A stretch of DNA of 64,000 bases from Actinopolymorpha sp. NPDC004070 (GTDB lineage Bacteria > Actinomycetota > Actinomycetes > Propionibacteriales > Actinopolymorphaceae), in assembly GCF_040610475.1 (NCBI RefSeq), contig NZ_JBEXMJ010000008.1, positions 248,001 through 312,000 on the forward strand. The letters are read 5' to 3'. Below the pieces are notes generated by a model that was not told the origin of the DNA, did not search any database, and was given only the letters and a program-made list of their open reading frames with translations. The translations under genes and the position numbers were made by a program. Position 1 is the first letter of the stretch; each line of letters begins with the position of its first letter. This document shows, piece after piece, positions 58,469 to 64,000 of the stretch.

Positions 58469-58504
58469 CGTTGCGTACGACAGCTCGCCGTTGCGTACGA
58501 CAGC
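58469..58504. repeat. Tandem direct repeat, 16 bp with 20-bp period
   Basis: CGTTGCGTACGACAGC occurs exactly at 58469-58484 and 58489-58504, separated by TCGC. It lies between the SsgB-like terminator and the 3' end of the aminotransferase gene. A 20-bp period is close to two helical turns, so a protein could bind both copies on one DNA face. Confidence 0.65.
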
Positions 58505-58622
58505 GCGGCAGTGCGGCACAGTCGTGCCGTCACCGTGTGTCGCCGCGTGCCGCCGGCCGACGGCGGGCGATCCCGTGAGTCACGCCTTCGCCGGATGCCG
58601 CTCCGCTTTGACGGCGCTCCGG

Positions 58623-59444
58623 TCAGGGATCGATGTGGTCGGCCGCCGCCCGGGCGAACTCCGCCATCACCCGCGCCGTCACCGGACCGGGGGCGGGGAA
58701 CTCCCGCCCGTCCAGTGAGCTGACCGCCTGCACGTCGCGGGTTGTCGAGGTGAGGAACAGCTCCTCGGCCTCCTCCAGCGCGCTCATCGGCAGGTCCTTC
58801 TCGTACGCCCCGCACCACTCCAGCACCAGGGCGCGGGTCACTCCCGCCAGGCATCCCGCCGACAGCGGCGGGGTGTAGACCTCACCGCCGAGGACGACGA
58901 ACAGGTTCGACCCCGTCCCCTCGCACACGTTGCCGACAGTGTTGGCGAACAACGCCTCGGTCGCGCCGTGTTCGCGGGCGCGGGCCAGCGCGACGACGTT
59001 CTCCGCGTACGAGGTGGTCTTCAGCCCGGCCAGGGCGCCGCGTTCGTTGCGCGGCCACGGAACGGTGGCCAGGCCGGTCGACTGGGGGCGGGGCGGCAGC
59101 CCGGCGATCGCCACCATGAGGGTCAGTCCCTGGTTGCCGCGTTCGGACCCGAGCGGTGCCGGCCCGCCGGTAACGGTGATGCGCAGCCGGCCGTCGGGCT
59201 GGTCCCACGCGTCCAGGACGGACGACACGCCGCGGCGCACGGCGACCAGGTCGAGCCCGGTGAGCCCGAGGCCGTGCGCGGAGCGGGCCAGCCGGTCCAG
59301 GTGCCTGGTGAGCGCGAACGGCCGCCCGTCGACGACCTTGAGCGTCTCGAACACCCCGTCGCCGACGGTGACACCGTGGTCGAGCGGCGCCAGCGCGGGC
59401 GCGTACGGATCCTCGACGAGCCGGTCGTCGACCCAAACTCTCAT
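58623..59444 (-). CDS. Class IV aminotransferase, aminodeoxychorismate lyase type
   Basis: 273 residues from ATG 59444 (MRVWVDDRLVED); a GTG three codons upstream is also possible. Fold type IV PLP enzyme: LDHGVTVGDGVFETLKVVDG, PLP-binding Lys in GLKTTSYAENVVALA, EALFANTVGNVCEGTGSNLF and CLAGVTRALVLEWC. This branch includes 4-amino-4-deoxychorismate lyase (folate pathway) and branched-chain or D-amino acid aminotransferases. The ending STTRDVQAVSSLDG suits PabC but does not prove it. No folate genes are adjacent. Confidence 0.88.
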   Translation of the reverse strand: MRVWVDDRLVEDPYAPALAPLDHGVTVGDGVFETLKVVDGRPFALTRHLDRLARSAHGLGLTGLDLVAVRRGVSSVLDAWDQPDGRLRITVTGGPAPLGSERGNQGLTLMVAIAGLPPRPQSTGLATVPWPRNERGALAGLKTTSYAENVVALARAREHGATEALFANTVGNVCEGTGSNLFVVLGGEVYTPPLSAGCLAGVTRALVLEWCGAYEKDLPMSALEEAEELFLTSTTRDVQAVSSLDGREFPAPGPVTARVMAEFARAAADHIDP

Positions 59445-59554
59445 TCTGCGCACACGTCCCTTTCTGCGACGTTCGGCCTGACCTGCATCGCCGTTGGCCG
59501 GTACGGCCAGCCTATGGCCTGTGCCGGGCGGCGTCGGGTACCTACCCTCCGAGC

Positions 59555-60745
59555 ATGGGCGGCCACAGGGGGCCGAGGCGTGTCACGCATGCCCGGACGA
59601 GGATGTTGGTGTCGTACGCCGCCGTGGGGGCGCTCGCCCTCGGCGCGGGCTGTTCCGCGCCGCCGGGCGCAGGCCCGACCGGCGCGGCCGGCGGCGCCGC
59701 GCGGGTCTCGGGCTCGGCGGCGGAGCCGGGGACGGCTCACACCCCGACCGCCGCCGCCACAGGTGGGGCCAACCCCCCGGCAGCCCGGGTCAGGCCGCAC
59801 CCGCCGCAGCCGATCACGGTGGCGTTCGCCGGCGACATCCACTTCCAGAACCAGCTGCGGCCGCGGCTGGCGAACCCGGGGACCGCGCTGGCTTCCCTGC
59901 GCCCGGAGCTGTCCGCCGCCGACCTCACCGTCGCGAACCTGGAGACGGCGGTCACCACCCGTGGCCGGCCCGAGGACAAGCGCTACCGGTTCCGGGCGCC
60001 GCCGAGCGCGTTCGCCGCGGTGGCGGCCGCCGGGGTCGACGTGGTGACCATGGCCAACAACCACGCCGTCGACTACGGACCGGCCGGGCTGCGGGACACC
60101 CTCGCCGCGGCCGCCCGCGCGCCGGTGGCCGTGGTCGGCATCGGGCCGGACGCCGACCGGGCGTTCGCGCCGTACGTGACCCGGATCCGGGGTACGACGG
60201 TCGCGGTGATCGGTGCGGACGCGGTAGCCGACCCCACCACCCGGCACTTCGCGGCAGGTGAGCACAGCCCCGGGATCGCGGTGGCCCTCAGGCCGGACCG
60301 GCTGGTGGCTGCTGTGCGGGCGGCCCGGCGCGCCGCGGACCTGGTGGTGGTCTACCTGCACTGGGGGCAGGAGCGGGTGGGCTGTCCGACGTCCGGCCAG
60401 CGCGACCTCGCCCGGCGGCTCGCCAGCGCCGGAGCCGACGTCGTGGTGGGCAGCCACGCGCACGTCCAGCTGGGCGCGGGGATGCTGGACGACACGTTCG
60501 TGGCGTACGGCCTGGGCAACTTCGTGTGGTACTCCCGAAACAGCCGACGCGAGTCCACGACGGGCATCCTCACCCTGACGACGGTGGGGCGCTCGGTGCG
60601 GAAAGTTCGGTGGACGCCGGGCCGGGTCGGCGGCGACGGACTGCCCCGATTCACGTCCGGTGACCAGGCTCTACGCCTGCGCCGGGAGTTCGCGGATCTG
60701 ACCGGCTGCACCGGTTTGGGACGGATAGGGACACCCCCGGTTTGA
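59555..60745 (+). CDS. CapA-family metallophosphatase-like lipoprotein
   Basis: 396 residues. A basic start and hydrophobic segment end in LGAGCSAP, a lipobox with Cys near residue 33. A Gly/Ala/Pro spacer leads to the CapA domain: ITVAFAGDIHFQNQL, LTVANLETAVTTRG, VVTMANNHAVDYG, VVYLHWGQE, VVVGSHAHVQLG and YGLGNFVWYS. These residues line a metal site as in calcineurin-like phosphatases. CapA proteins take part in polyglutamate or capsule synthesis, but many environmental CapA lipoproteins have no known role. No pgsBC neighbours. Confidence 0.92.
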   Translation: MGGHRGPRRVTHARTRMLVSYAAVGALALGAGCSAPPGAGPTGAAGGAARVSGSAAEPGTAHTPTAAATGGANPPAARVRPHPPQPITVAFAGDIHFQNQLRPRLANPGTALASLRPELSAADLTVANLETAVTTRGRPEDKRYRFRAPPSAFAAVAAAGVDVVTMANNHAVDYGPAGLRDTLAAAARAPVAVVGIGPDADRAFAPYVTRIRGTTVAVIGADAVADPTTRHFAAGEHSPGIAVALRPDRLVAAVRAARRAADLVVVYLHWGQERVGCPTSGQRDLARRLASAGADVVVGSHAHVQLGAGMLDDTFVAYGLGNFVWYSRNSRRESTTGILTLTTVGRSVRKVRWTPGRVGGDGLPRFTSGDQALRLRREFADLTGCTGLGRIGTPPV

Positions 60746-60767
60746 GCCTGGCGCCGGATCCGATAAT
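60740..60767 (+). promoter_or_regulatory. Candidate promoter of the tRNA-Gly/Cys/Val operon
   Basis: GTTTGA and GATAAT are separated by 16 bases, 36 bases before the tRNA-Gly 5' end. The -35 box overlaps the capA stop codon region. Confidence 0.5.
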
Positions 60768-60803
60768 GTTCTGTCCGCGCCGGGGAAACAGCCCGGAGCA
60801 CAT

Positions 60804-60876
60804 GCGGACGTAGCGCAGCTGGTAGCGCATCACCTTGCCAAGGTGAGGGTCGCGGGTTCGAATCCCGTCGTCCGCT
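60804..60876 (+). tRNA. tRNA-Gly (anticodon GCC)
   Basis: 73 nt. Acceptor GCGGACG/CGTCCGC, anticodon loop TTGCCAA between CACC and GGTG gives GCC, T-loop TTCGAAT. Discriminator T; the genome does not encode CCA. First of three clustered tRNAs. Confidence 0.97.
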
Positions 60877-60929
60877 CGGAGCGGGCCTGGGGCTTGGGTT
60901 TTGATCCAGGTCAGCAGGGCGGCGCCGTT

Positions 60930-61000
60930 GGTGGAGTGGCCGAGAGGCGAGGCAACGGCCTGCAAAGCCGTGTACACGGGTTCAAATCCCGTCTCCACCT
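60930..61000 (+). tRNA. tRNA-Cys (anticodon GCA)
   Basis: 71 nt. Acceptor GGTGGAG/CTCCACC, anticodon loop CTGCAAA gives GCA, T-loop TTCAAAT, discriminator T as expected for Cys. 53 nt after tRNA-Gly. Confidence 0.97.
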
Positions 61001-61019
61001 CCAAACCCTCGCACCGTAC

Positions 61020-61091
61020 GGGCGATTAGCTCAGTGGGAGAGCGCTACCTTGACACGGTAGAGGTCACTGGTTCAATCCCAGTATCGCCCA
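61020..61091 (+). tRNA. tRNA-Val (anticodon GAC)
   Basis: 72 nt. Acceptor GGGCGAT/ATCGCCC, anticodon stem CTACC/GGTAG with loop TTGACAC gives GAC for GUC/GUU codons, T-loop TTCAATC. 19 nt after tRNA-Cys, followed by a terminator. Confidence 0.97.
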
Positions 61092-61109
61092 CCCCGTATG
61101 CGCAGTTCG

Positions 61110-61140
61110 GGCCCCGCTTCGGCGGGGCCTTTCGCTTTCC
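61110..61140 (+). terminator. Terminator of the tRNA-Gly/Cys/Val operon
   Basis: An 8-bp stem (61110-61117 with 61122-61129) with TTCG loop, then TTTCGCTTTCC, a T-rich tail. Confidence 0.8.
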
Positions 61141-61280
61141 CGGCACGGGCCGGCGCTTTCCGCCTCCCGTGCGAACCACGTTCGGCCGCGGTCCACTCGC
61201 CCAGCGTCTGCCCAGGCTTGCCAGGGCCCAGTAAGGTAAAGGGACGGTAAAGCGAGCGGAGCGGAGGGAGGTACCGCACC

Positions 61281-61760
61281 ATGCGTACTTCCGCCCGCTC
61301 TTCCTCCCCCGCCGTTCCGCCGCGACGTCGCCGGCACGGATCTGCCCCGGCAGCACCGTCGTCCCTGCTCCTGCTGAGCGTGCTGGCCGTGGTGTTCGGG
61401 GGGCTGCTGACCGGCCCCGGCCCCTTCGACGGTCCTTCCTCCGCGGTCCACGCCGCCGCCGGCACCCGCATCTGGACCCCGGCCGCCGATCCGGCCGCCG
61501 ACCCTGCCGCCACCTCGGACAGGACAGGCGAGCAGGCGATCGGGTCCGCGGCGCCGAGACCCGACCGGGGTGACCGACCCGACGCCATCGTCCCCGGGGC
61601 GCCCCTGGTCTCCTGGATCCACGGACTCAACTCCACGCTCCCCGACCAGCCGCCGACGCTCGGCGTCACCGCCGCGACCGCACCCCTTCCCGGAGCGACC
61701 CGGCACGTCCACGCGACCGACACCGACCACCACCCGAGCCGCGCACCTCCGCAGGCCTGA
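61281..61760 (+). CDS. Hypothetical secreted or membrane-anchored protein
   Basis: 159 residues with AGGGAGG upstream of ATG 61281. The Arg/Ser/Pro-rich start is followed by one hydrophobic segment (SSLLLLSVLAVVFGGLLTG, about residues 28-46), possibly a signal peptide with cleavage after SSAVHAAA. The rest is Pro/Ala/Asp-rich with the repeat DPAADPAA and no recognisable domain. The antisense frame is also open but has no ribosome site or family match. Function unknown. Confidence 0.6.
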   Translation: MRTSARSSSPAVPPRRRRHGSAPAAPSSLLLLSVLAVVFGGLLTGPGPFDGPSSAVHAAAGTRIWTPAADPAADPAATSDRTGEQAIGSAAPRPDRGDRPDAIVPGAPLVSWIHGLNSTLPDQPPTLGVTAATAPLPGATRHVHATDTDHHPSRAPPQA

Positions 61761-62087
61761 CGAGCCGACTCCGTCCGCCTGAGCGTCCTCCGCACGCCCT
61801 CGCGCGTGCGCATCATCCGGAGGTCCGACCCGTGAACCGCCCCTGCGCGGTGCACGGCGTGGTCGCGCACCCCGGCCGGCCTGTCACCGGGCTTCGCGCC
61901 GACACCTGCACGTTCGTGGTCTCCCGCCACGACCACCGCGCCGTGACCCCACCATCGCCACCCACGCCACCCACGCCGGCCACTACCGCCGCGGCAGCCT
62001 GCCCACCTGACCGTCCGCGCTCCCACGTCGGCACCCTCCGAGGCTGCCGGCTCCACCGTGACCGCCGCGACTCTCGCGGAGGTCGTC
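61761..62087. other. Leader region upstream of the antiporter gene
   Basis: About 330 nt that probably hold the antiporter promoter and 5' leader. It contains GGAGG at about 61819-61823 before a GTG (61832), and C-rich sequence with repeated CCACCCACGCCAC. No c-di-AMP (ydaO) or other known riboswitch pattern was recognised by eye. Confidence 0.4.
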
Positions 62088-62101
62088 ATGAGCGCCGCTG
62101 A
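61832..62101 (+). CDS. Possible small leader ORF overlapping the antiporter start
   Basis: 89 codons from GTG 61832, preceded by GGAGG eight bases upstream. Codons 1-38 (containing GLRADTCTFVVSRHDHRAVT) have a strong G+C-rich third position, as in real genes here; the remainder (PPSPPTPPTPATTAAAACPP and a basic tail) does not. It ends 14 nt inside the antiporter gene. It may be a coupled leader peptide or chance. No family known. Confidence 0.2.
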   Translation: MNRPCAVHGVVAHPGRPVTGLRADTCTFVVSRHDHRAVTPPSPPTPPTPATTAAAACPPDRPRSHVGTLRGCRLHRDRRDSRGGRHERR

Positions 62102-63761
62102 GCTCAACGTCGTTCTCGCTGGCGCCATGCTGGTCCTGCTCGCCGCGACGGCCGCGGTCCGGCTGTCGGCGAAGGCCGGCCTGCCCACCCTGCTGGTCTA
62201 CCTCGCGATCGGGCTGGTGATCGGCGAGGCCGGCCTCGGCCTTGAGTTCGAGGACGCCCAGCTCACCCAGAACCTCGGCCTCATCGCCCTCGCGCTCATC
62301 CTGGCCGAGGGCGGGCTCACCACCCGCTGGTCGGTGATCCGGCCGGTCGTCGGGCTGAGCGCGATCCTGGCCACCCTGGGCGTGGCGATCAGCGTCGCCG
62401 TCACCGCGTTCGTCGCGCACGCGGCCCTGAACTTCGACTGGCGTACGTCGATCCTGCTCGCCGCCGCGGTCGGGTCCACCGACGCGGCCGCGGTCTTCTC
62501 CGTACTCCGGCGGCTCCCGCTACCGGGCCGCCTCGGCGCGACCCTGGAGGCCGAGTCGGGGTTCAACGACCCGCCGGTGGTCATCCTGGTGACCCTGGTG
62601 GTCTCCGACGCCTGGAGCCAGGCCAACCCGGTCGTCGCGCTCGGTCAGGTGGGCTACCAGCTGGTCGTCGGGGTCCTTGTCGGCCTGGTCGTGGGCCGGG
62701 TCGCCCAGTGGGTGCTGTCCCGGAGCGCCCTGCCGGCCGCCGGCCTGTATCCCATCGCGACTCTCGCCATGGCGCTGCTCGCCTACGCCGGCGCCGGGAT
62801 GGTCAACGCCAGCGGACTCCTCGCGGCGTACGTCACCGGGCTGTGGCTGGGCAACGCGCGGCTGCCCCACCGGCGGGCCACCCTGGGCTTCGCCGAGGGC
62901 ACCGCCTGGCTGGCCCAGATCGGGTTGTTCGTCCTGCTCGGGCTGCTGGTCAGCCCGGCCCGGCTGCCCGCCGCCCTGGTGCCGGCACTGGTCGTCGGCG
63001 GCGCGCTGCTGTTGCTGGCCCGGCCGCTGACCGTGCTCCTCTGTACGACCGGCTTCCGGGTGCCGTGGCGCGAGAAGGTCTTCATGGCCTGGGCCGGGCT
63101 GCGGGGCGCGGTGCCGATCGTGGTGGCCACCATCCCGCTGAGCGCGGGTCTGCCCGCGGCCACCACGATCTTCGACGTCGTCTTCGTCCTAGTGGTGGTC
63201 TTCACCCTGATCCAGGGACCGACGCTGCCGTTCCTCGCCCGGTGGCTGGGGATCGGGTCCGCCGGGCAGGCCCGGGACCTGACCGTGGAGTCGGCCCCGC
63301 TGGAGGAGGTGGGCGCCGAACTGCTCCAGGTCGGCGTACCCCCTGGGTCCCGTCTCGTCGGGGTCTACGTCGACGAGCTGCGGCTGCCCACCGGCGCGGC
63401 GGTCAGCCTGGTCGTCCGCACCGGCCGGGCGTTCGTGCCCACCGTCGACACCGTCGTCCGCGCCGGGGACCAGCTGCTGGTGGTCACCACCGAGAGCGCC
63501 CGCCCGCAGACCGAACGCCGGTTGCGAGCGGTGGGCAGGGCCGGGCGGCTCGCCCGGTGGTTCGGCGAACACGGCGACGACCCGCCGCCGGCCGCGAAGC
63601 CGACAGCCGATTCGGCAGCCAATGCGACAGCCGACCTCGCAGCCGACTCCGCGGCCCGCTCCCGGACGCCCTCGACGTCGGGGCGTCTCGTGCGCCGGAT
63701 CCACCCGCGGACCCACCGAGCGCGATCCATCCGCCCGCGAACCAGGACGGACATCTCATGA
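62088..63761 (+). CDS. CPA1-type potassium(or sodium)/proton antiporter with C-terminal RCK_C domain
   Basis: 557 residues from ATG 62088 with CGGAGG upstream; an in-frame GTG 10 codons before lacks that spacing. About 12 membrane helices from residue 5 to 400: LAIGLVIGEAGLGLEFEDAQ, LILAEGGLTTRW and the ion-site region AAAVGSTDAAAVFSVLRR, then ESGFNDPPVVILV and AWAGLRGAVPIVVAT. Residues ~410-485 form a TrkA_C/RCK_C-like domain (GVPPGSRLVGVYVDELRLPT) as in NhaP2/CvrA, which exports K+ in exchange for H+. The last ~60 residues are an Ala/Thr/Asp then Arg-rich tail. Its stop overlaps the next start (ATGA). Confidence 0.93.
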   Translation: MSAAELNVVLAGAMLVLLAATAAVRLSAKAGLPTLLVYLAIGLVIGEAGLGLEFEDAQLTQNLGLIALALILAEGGLTTRWSVIRPVVGLSAILATLGVAISVAVTAFVAHAALNFDWRTSILLAAAVGSTDAAAVFSVLRRLPLPGRLGATLEAESGFNDPPVVILVTLVVSDAWSQANPVVALGQVGYQLVVGVLVGLVVGRVAQWVLSRSALPAAGLYPIATLAMALLAYAGAGMVNASGLLAAYVTGLWLGNARLPHRRATLGFAEGTAWLAQIGLFVLLGLLVSPARLPAALVPALVVGGALLLLARPLTVLLCTTGFRVPWREKVFMAWAGLRGAVPIVVATIPLSAGLPAATTIFDVVFVLVVVFTLIQGPTLPFLARWLGIGSAGQARDLTVESAPLEEVGAELLQVGVPPGSRLVGVYVDELRLPTGAAVSLVVRTGRAFVPTVDTVVRAGDQLLVVTTESARPQTERRLRAVGRAGRLARWFGEHGDDPPPAAKPTADSAANATADLAADSAARSRTPSTSGRLVRRIHPRTHRARSIRPRTRTDIS

Positions 63762-64000
63762 CCCTGACAGCAGTACTCGCCGTGGGCATCTTCGTCCTCG
63801 CCTACGTGTTCATCGCCACCGAGAAGGTGCACCGGGTCACCGCGGCCCTCGCCGGCGCCGGCCTGATGGCACTGGCCGGCATCGTCGACGCCCACTCCGC
63901 GTTCTTCGCCGAGGAGACCGGCGTGGAGTGGAACGTCATCTTCCTGCTGCTCGGGATGATGATCATCGTCAGCATCCTCAAGCAGACCGGGCTGTTCCAG
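63758..64000 (+). CDS. Ion-transporter-superfamily permease (ArsB/NhaD/SLC13-like), partial
   Basis: Starts at ATG 63758, overlapping the antiporter stop, and runs off the right edge after 81 codons. The visible part has three hydrophobic stretches: LTAVLAVGIFVLAYVFIATE, VTAALAGAGLMALAGIV and VIFLLLGMMIIVSILKQTG. The last, with EWNVIFLLLGMM, matches ArsB/P-permease/citrate-type transporters. Coupling with the antiporter suggests joint ion homeostasis. Product length and substrate cannot be known. Confidence 0.8.
   Translation, partial: MTLTAVLAVGIFVLAYVFIATEKVHRVTAALAGAGLMALAGIVDAHSAFFAEETGVEWNVIFLLLGMMIIVSILKQTGLFQ

Noticed and set aside
58441..58510. CRISPR array
   Set aside because: Only two repeat units with a 4-base gap; no spacers and no cas genes in the window.
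61065..61733. Minus-strand ORF opposite the small secreted hypothetical protein
   Set aside because: It runs through the tRNA-Val gene and terminator and has only Gly/Arg/Val-rich shadow composition.
61761..62087. ydaO/c-di-AMP riboswitch before the antiporter
   Set aside because: No recognisable conserved core by eye; a covariance search would be needed to exclude it.

Overview
The window comes from a very high-G+C actinobacterial chromosome. Three things support this: frequent GTG (and one TTG) starts, overlapping stop/start operons, and gene neighbourhoods close to those remembered from Mycobacterium and Streptomyces (aroE-aroC-aroK-aroB; hisS-MBL-ppiB-rel-apt-secF-secD-yajC-ruvBAC; yebC-pdxT-pdxS; pgsA-patA-pimA; thrS). 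An SsgA/SsgB-like protein argues for a sporulating or mycelial lineage such as Kribbella, Actinopolymorpha or Streptomyces relatives. The genus cannot be fixed from the sequence alone. No insertion sequence, prophage, CRISPR array or rRNA was seen.

Layout. 1-12.7 kb: the shikimate genes (aroQ at the left edge, then aroB, aroK, aroC, prepilin peptidase, aroE) run leftward behind mltG, ruvX, alaS, two small membrane proteins and rarA. Three rightward accessory genes (L7/L12-like membrane protein, MerR regulator, cysteine-rich metallothionein-like protein) separate aroQ from aroB. 12.7-19.2 kb: a complete five-gene peptide/oligosaccharide ABC importer (order C-A-B-D-F), with a LacI-type operator-like site and a long inverted repeat upstream. 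19.2-38.3 kb: aspS, hisS, an MBL hydrolase, a truncated ppiB-slot gene, a DUF349 protein, rel, apt, the Sec accessory genes, ruvB-ruvA-ruvC, a membrane-anchored Ser/Thr kinase, yebC and pdxT.

38.5-52.3 kb: pdxS, a LemA-like protein and the phosphatidylinositol-mannoside genes (pimA, acyltransferase, CDP-alcohol phosphotransferase). A rightward trio follows (EF-G-like factor, acetylxylan-esterase-type hydrolase, cupin), then leftward HIT protein, soluble transhydrogenase, PfkB sugar kinase and thrS. 52.4-55.7 kb: a compact second Hsp70 operon with a DnaK-like protein lacking the C-terminal lid, a membrane J-like protein whose HPD motif reads SPD, and a GrpE-like protein. 55.8-64 kb: YaaA, tRNA-Val(CAC), a His-rich PGPGW membrane protein, an SsgB-like protein, an aminodeoxychorismate-lyase-type aminotransferase, a CapA-like lipoprotein, a tRNA-Gly/Cys/Val operon, a small secreted hypothetical protein, a CPA1 antiporter with RCK_C domain, and the start of an ion-transporter-family permease.

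Most of the window is conserved housekeeping. The best leads are the variant Hsp70/J/GrpE operon, the gene in the ppiB slot that has lost its isomerase domain, the control region of the ABC importer, the membrane-anchored L7/L12 double-domain protein, and several intergenic palindromes and tandem repeats.
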